Origin: Sphingobium lignivorans
Lineage (GTDB): Bacteria; Pseudomonadota; Alphaproteobacteria; Sphingomonadales; Sphingomonadaceae
Reading direction: 5' to 3'
Length of the DNA stretch: 64,000 nucleotides
Assembly: GCF_014203955.1 (NCBI RefSeq)
Contig: NZ_JACHKA010000001.1
Span: 3,689,001-3,753,000, forward strand
The position numbers were made by a program, and so were the translations under genes. Positions 62,465 through 64,000 of this stretch are shown here, in pieces (within the stretch, counting starts at the first letter, position 1; each line of letters opens with the position of its first letter). The notes under the pieces are model-generated. The model did no database searches. It was not told the DNA's origin and saw only the letters and a list, made by a program, of their open reading frames with translations.

Positions 62465-63148
62465 TCAGGCAAAGGCGACCGCGGTGCGACGGCGGCGCAG
62501 TGTCGATCCGGCAAGGGCAAAGCCGCCGATCATCATGGCCCAGCTGGCGGGCTCGGGCACCGCCCCGGGCACGCTCCCGTCCAGATGCGTCACCCGCACA
62601 TTATCGAGCAGCGCACCGTAGACGCGGCCCCCGCCGGTATAGGTGCTGAGGAACGACAGGGTCGAGCTGGACGAAAGCGCCACGAAATCGAAGCTGTGCG
62701 TCGTCCAGGGACCGCCCTGCCCGATCGGGTGCAGGCTCGTATCATAGCCGAACTCCTGCGAGAAGCCGGCTACCTCGACCAGCAGGTTCTTCATGCCGAT
62801 GAAGCCATCATAGACATTGGCATTCATGTCGAACGTCACGGTGTAAGTGCCGCCCGCCAGCGTGTCGAAGCTCTGGCTGATGCCGCCGACCTGGCCGGTG
62901 GAGCCGTTCATGTCGATCGAATTGATGCCATCGGACGCCACGAAATCGGGATTGAGATAGCCCCCGTGGATAAGGTCGACGGCGCCGGTGAAGACCGTCC
63001 AGCCACCGAGATTGGATCCTGCGCTGTAATTGCGGTAGCTGTTTACCGGAGCATCGATGTCCTCGAAGCTTCCGTTCGTGAAGGGCGCGGCCTGCGCGGC
63101 GCCGGCGAGCATCGTTGCGCCGAGCATGGCGATCATGAGCCTGTTCAT
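62465..63148 (-). CDS. PEPxxWA-CTERM sorting domain protein
   Basis: This exported protein is about 227 residues from ATG 63148: signal MNRLMIAMLGATMLAGAAQA, a beta-rich DUF642-like domain ('APFTNGSFEDIDAPVNSYRN', 'SAGSNLGGWTVFTGAVDLIH', 'GGTYTVTFDMNANVYDG'). The C-terminal sorting tag 'VPEPASWAMMIGGFALAGS' is followed by the basic tail LRRRRTAVAFA. Such proteins are handled by an exosortase and placed at the cell surface or matrix. No exosortase is in the window. The neighbouring repeat copy C lies upstream. Confidence 0.92.
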   Translation of the reverse strand: MNRLMIAMLGATMLAGAAQAAPFTNGSFEDIDAPVNSYRNYSAGSNLGGWTVFTGAVDLIHGGYLNPDFVASDGINSIDMNGSTGQVGGISQSFDTLAGGTYTVTFDMNANVYDGFIGMKNLLVEVAGFSQEFGYDTSLHPIGQGGPWTTHSFDFVALSSSSTLSFLSTYTGGGRVYGALLDNVRVTHLDGSVPGAVPEPASWAMMIGGFALAGSTLRRRRTAVAFA

Positions 63149-63411
63149 CTGCTGTCTCCCACTTGCGATGTTGTGCGACGGGATCGTTAGGGACGCGCGG
63201 CATCCGATCCCAATGACAAAGCCTGTTAGAGATGTGACGGCGCGTGGCGGCTGTCCCGATGTGATACCCCGACGACAGGGCCCGACCGTCACAGGCCGCG
63301 TGGATGCGTTCCAGTGAAACGCCTCCCGAGTCTCCGGGAGGCCGAGAGGGGTGAAATGGGTTGGACGCGACGGACCGTGCGAGACCTCCACGACGGCCCG
63401 ACGATGCCGGT

Positions 63412-63678
63412 CCAACACTGCGCTGCGCCTCGGAAGTTTACGAAGATGACGATACGTCCGTCTCATCTTCCGCTTCCCTGAACTTTGCGGCGCTGCAAAT
63501 CAGGTGGACGCCAGAGTCTGTTCCGGCGCGCCTGCAGCGCGCGGACGATGGAAACCTCAAATGAGAAAGAGCCATTCATTGCCTCCCGCTTTGGCCTGTC
63601 GCCTGTCGCCTGTCGACGGGAGAGGCGCCCGGCAGGGCTGCCATGGCAGAGGGCCTGTAGGACAGGGAAAAGCGAGGC
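63412..63678 (+). repeat. Dispersed intergenic repeat, copy C
   Basis: The core shares CCAACACTGCGCTGCGC, GGAAGTTTACGAAGATGACG and TGTAGGACAGGGAAAAGCGAGGC with copy A (read on the minus strand), and more distantly with copy B. It keeps the AAGATGA/TCATCTT hairpin and the CCTGTC/GACAGG pair, and carries a perfect CTGCCATGGCAG palindrome. A further match to copy A lies at 63825-63859. The gap 63149-63938 otherwise shows no gene that I can support. Confidence 0.72.
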
Positions 63679-63938
63679 GGACGGAGAATGGAGAGGAAAC
63701 CACCCGCACCTGCGCGCGCCACGACGACCCTGCGGTGCCTCTCGCTGCGCGTGCTGGGAACGGGGCGGGCACCTTCCGTCCGCAAGAATATCGCGTCCGC
63801 CCCGACCGCCTTTCGGCCGAGAAAGCTCAGGAAATCGAGGCCAAGCCGTGCACTCGCATCCGGCCCCCCCGCTTGGCTGTTCGCAACGCATCCTGAACTC
63901 GCGCGTTGGAGCCGAGTAACGAACGAAGGAGAATCGAT

Positions 63939-64000
63939 ATGGGCAAGGGACTTCTGCTTTGGCTGGTGGGCGTGCCGCTGCCGATCGTCCTCATTCTCTG
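63939..64000 (+). CDS. Start of a small hydrophobic membrane protein, cut by window
   Basis: ATG 63939 follows AAGGAGAATCGAT. The visible 20 residues (MGKGLLLWLVGVPLPIVLIL) form one membrane helix. The product cannot be named, and the gene runs off the right edge. Confidence 0.6.
   Translation, partial: MGKGLLLWLVGVPLPIVLIL

Noticed and set aside
1..64000. CRISPR arrays, prophage or insertion sequences
   Set aside because: No regularly spaced repeats, Cas, transposase, integrase or phage structural proteins were recognised.

Overview
The window is one continuous stretch of high-GC chromosomal DNA from an alphaproteobacterium, almost certainly a sphingomonad (Sphingomonadales). This is inferred from several features: two large TonB-dependent receptors with 'ITGSR'/'IVTGSR' TonB boxes, a PEPxxWA-CTERM protein, the infA-maf-RNase E/G-yacG and hisG-hisD-nusB-thiL arrangements, and clusters of Rieske oxygenases, amidohydrolases and aromatic-acid type MFS carriers. 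No phage, transposase, integrase or CRISPR was seen.

Layout. 1-4.5 kb (minus): a cut-off MacA/HlyD-type adaptor with its NodT-type outer-membrane factor, then a small membrane protein, a pyruvyl-transferase-like protein and a hexapeptide acyltransferase (surface polysaccharide). 4.6-8 kb: alpha-glucan phosphorylase, a BON-like small protein and a zinc alcohol dehydrogenase. 8-9 kb: an orphan periplasmic substrate-binding protein.

10-29.6 kb, catabolic block 1: an O-methyltransferase-like protein, a luciferase-like flavin monooxygenase, and a tight seven-gene minus-strand run (amidohydrolase, CocE/NonD hydrolase, RibB, flavin reductase, GlcD, GlcE, GlcF). A TetR regulator, a Rieske oxygenase plus SDR pair, an MFS carrier divergent from a secreted alpha/beta hydrolase, and a TonB receptor follow. 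An 18-bp AT-rich inverted repeat (TTTATA-N6-TATAAA type) lies before nearly every transcription unit of this block and before the second TonB receptor, so I propose one regulon, probably governed by the TetR protein at 20.4 kb.

30-48.8 kb, catabolic block 2: a minus-strand operon (ThDP enzyme, Rieske oxygenase, SnoaL-like protein, MFS carrier, aldehyde dehydrogenase) stands divergent from a plus-strand run (TonB receptor, Tat-type amidohydrolase, ADP-forming acyl-CoA synthetase, crotonase, thiolase, DUF35 protein). An IclR regulator, a second orphan substrate-binding protein and an SDR follow. Read together, the blocks could import a ring compound, hydroxylate and hydrolyse it, oxidise a 2-hydroxy acid (GlcDEF), cleave the product to an aldehyde (ThDP enzyme), oxidise it (ALDH), and activate and shorten the acid (synthetase, crotonase, thiolase). 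The substrate cannot be told from the sequence.

48.9-64 kb, mostly core genome: tRNA-Phe, a Tat-exported amidohydrolase, a glycine-zipper protein, yacG, RNase E/G, maf, infA, the bioF-bioD-bioA operon, the proton pyrophosphatase hppA, thiL, nusB, hisD, hisG, and a PEPxxWA-CTERM protein. Three intergenic copies (9.5, 29.9 and 63.5 kb) of a dispersed repeat of about 250 bp with hairpin potential are the most unexplained element in the window.
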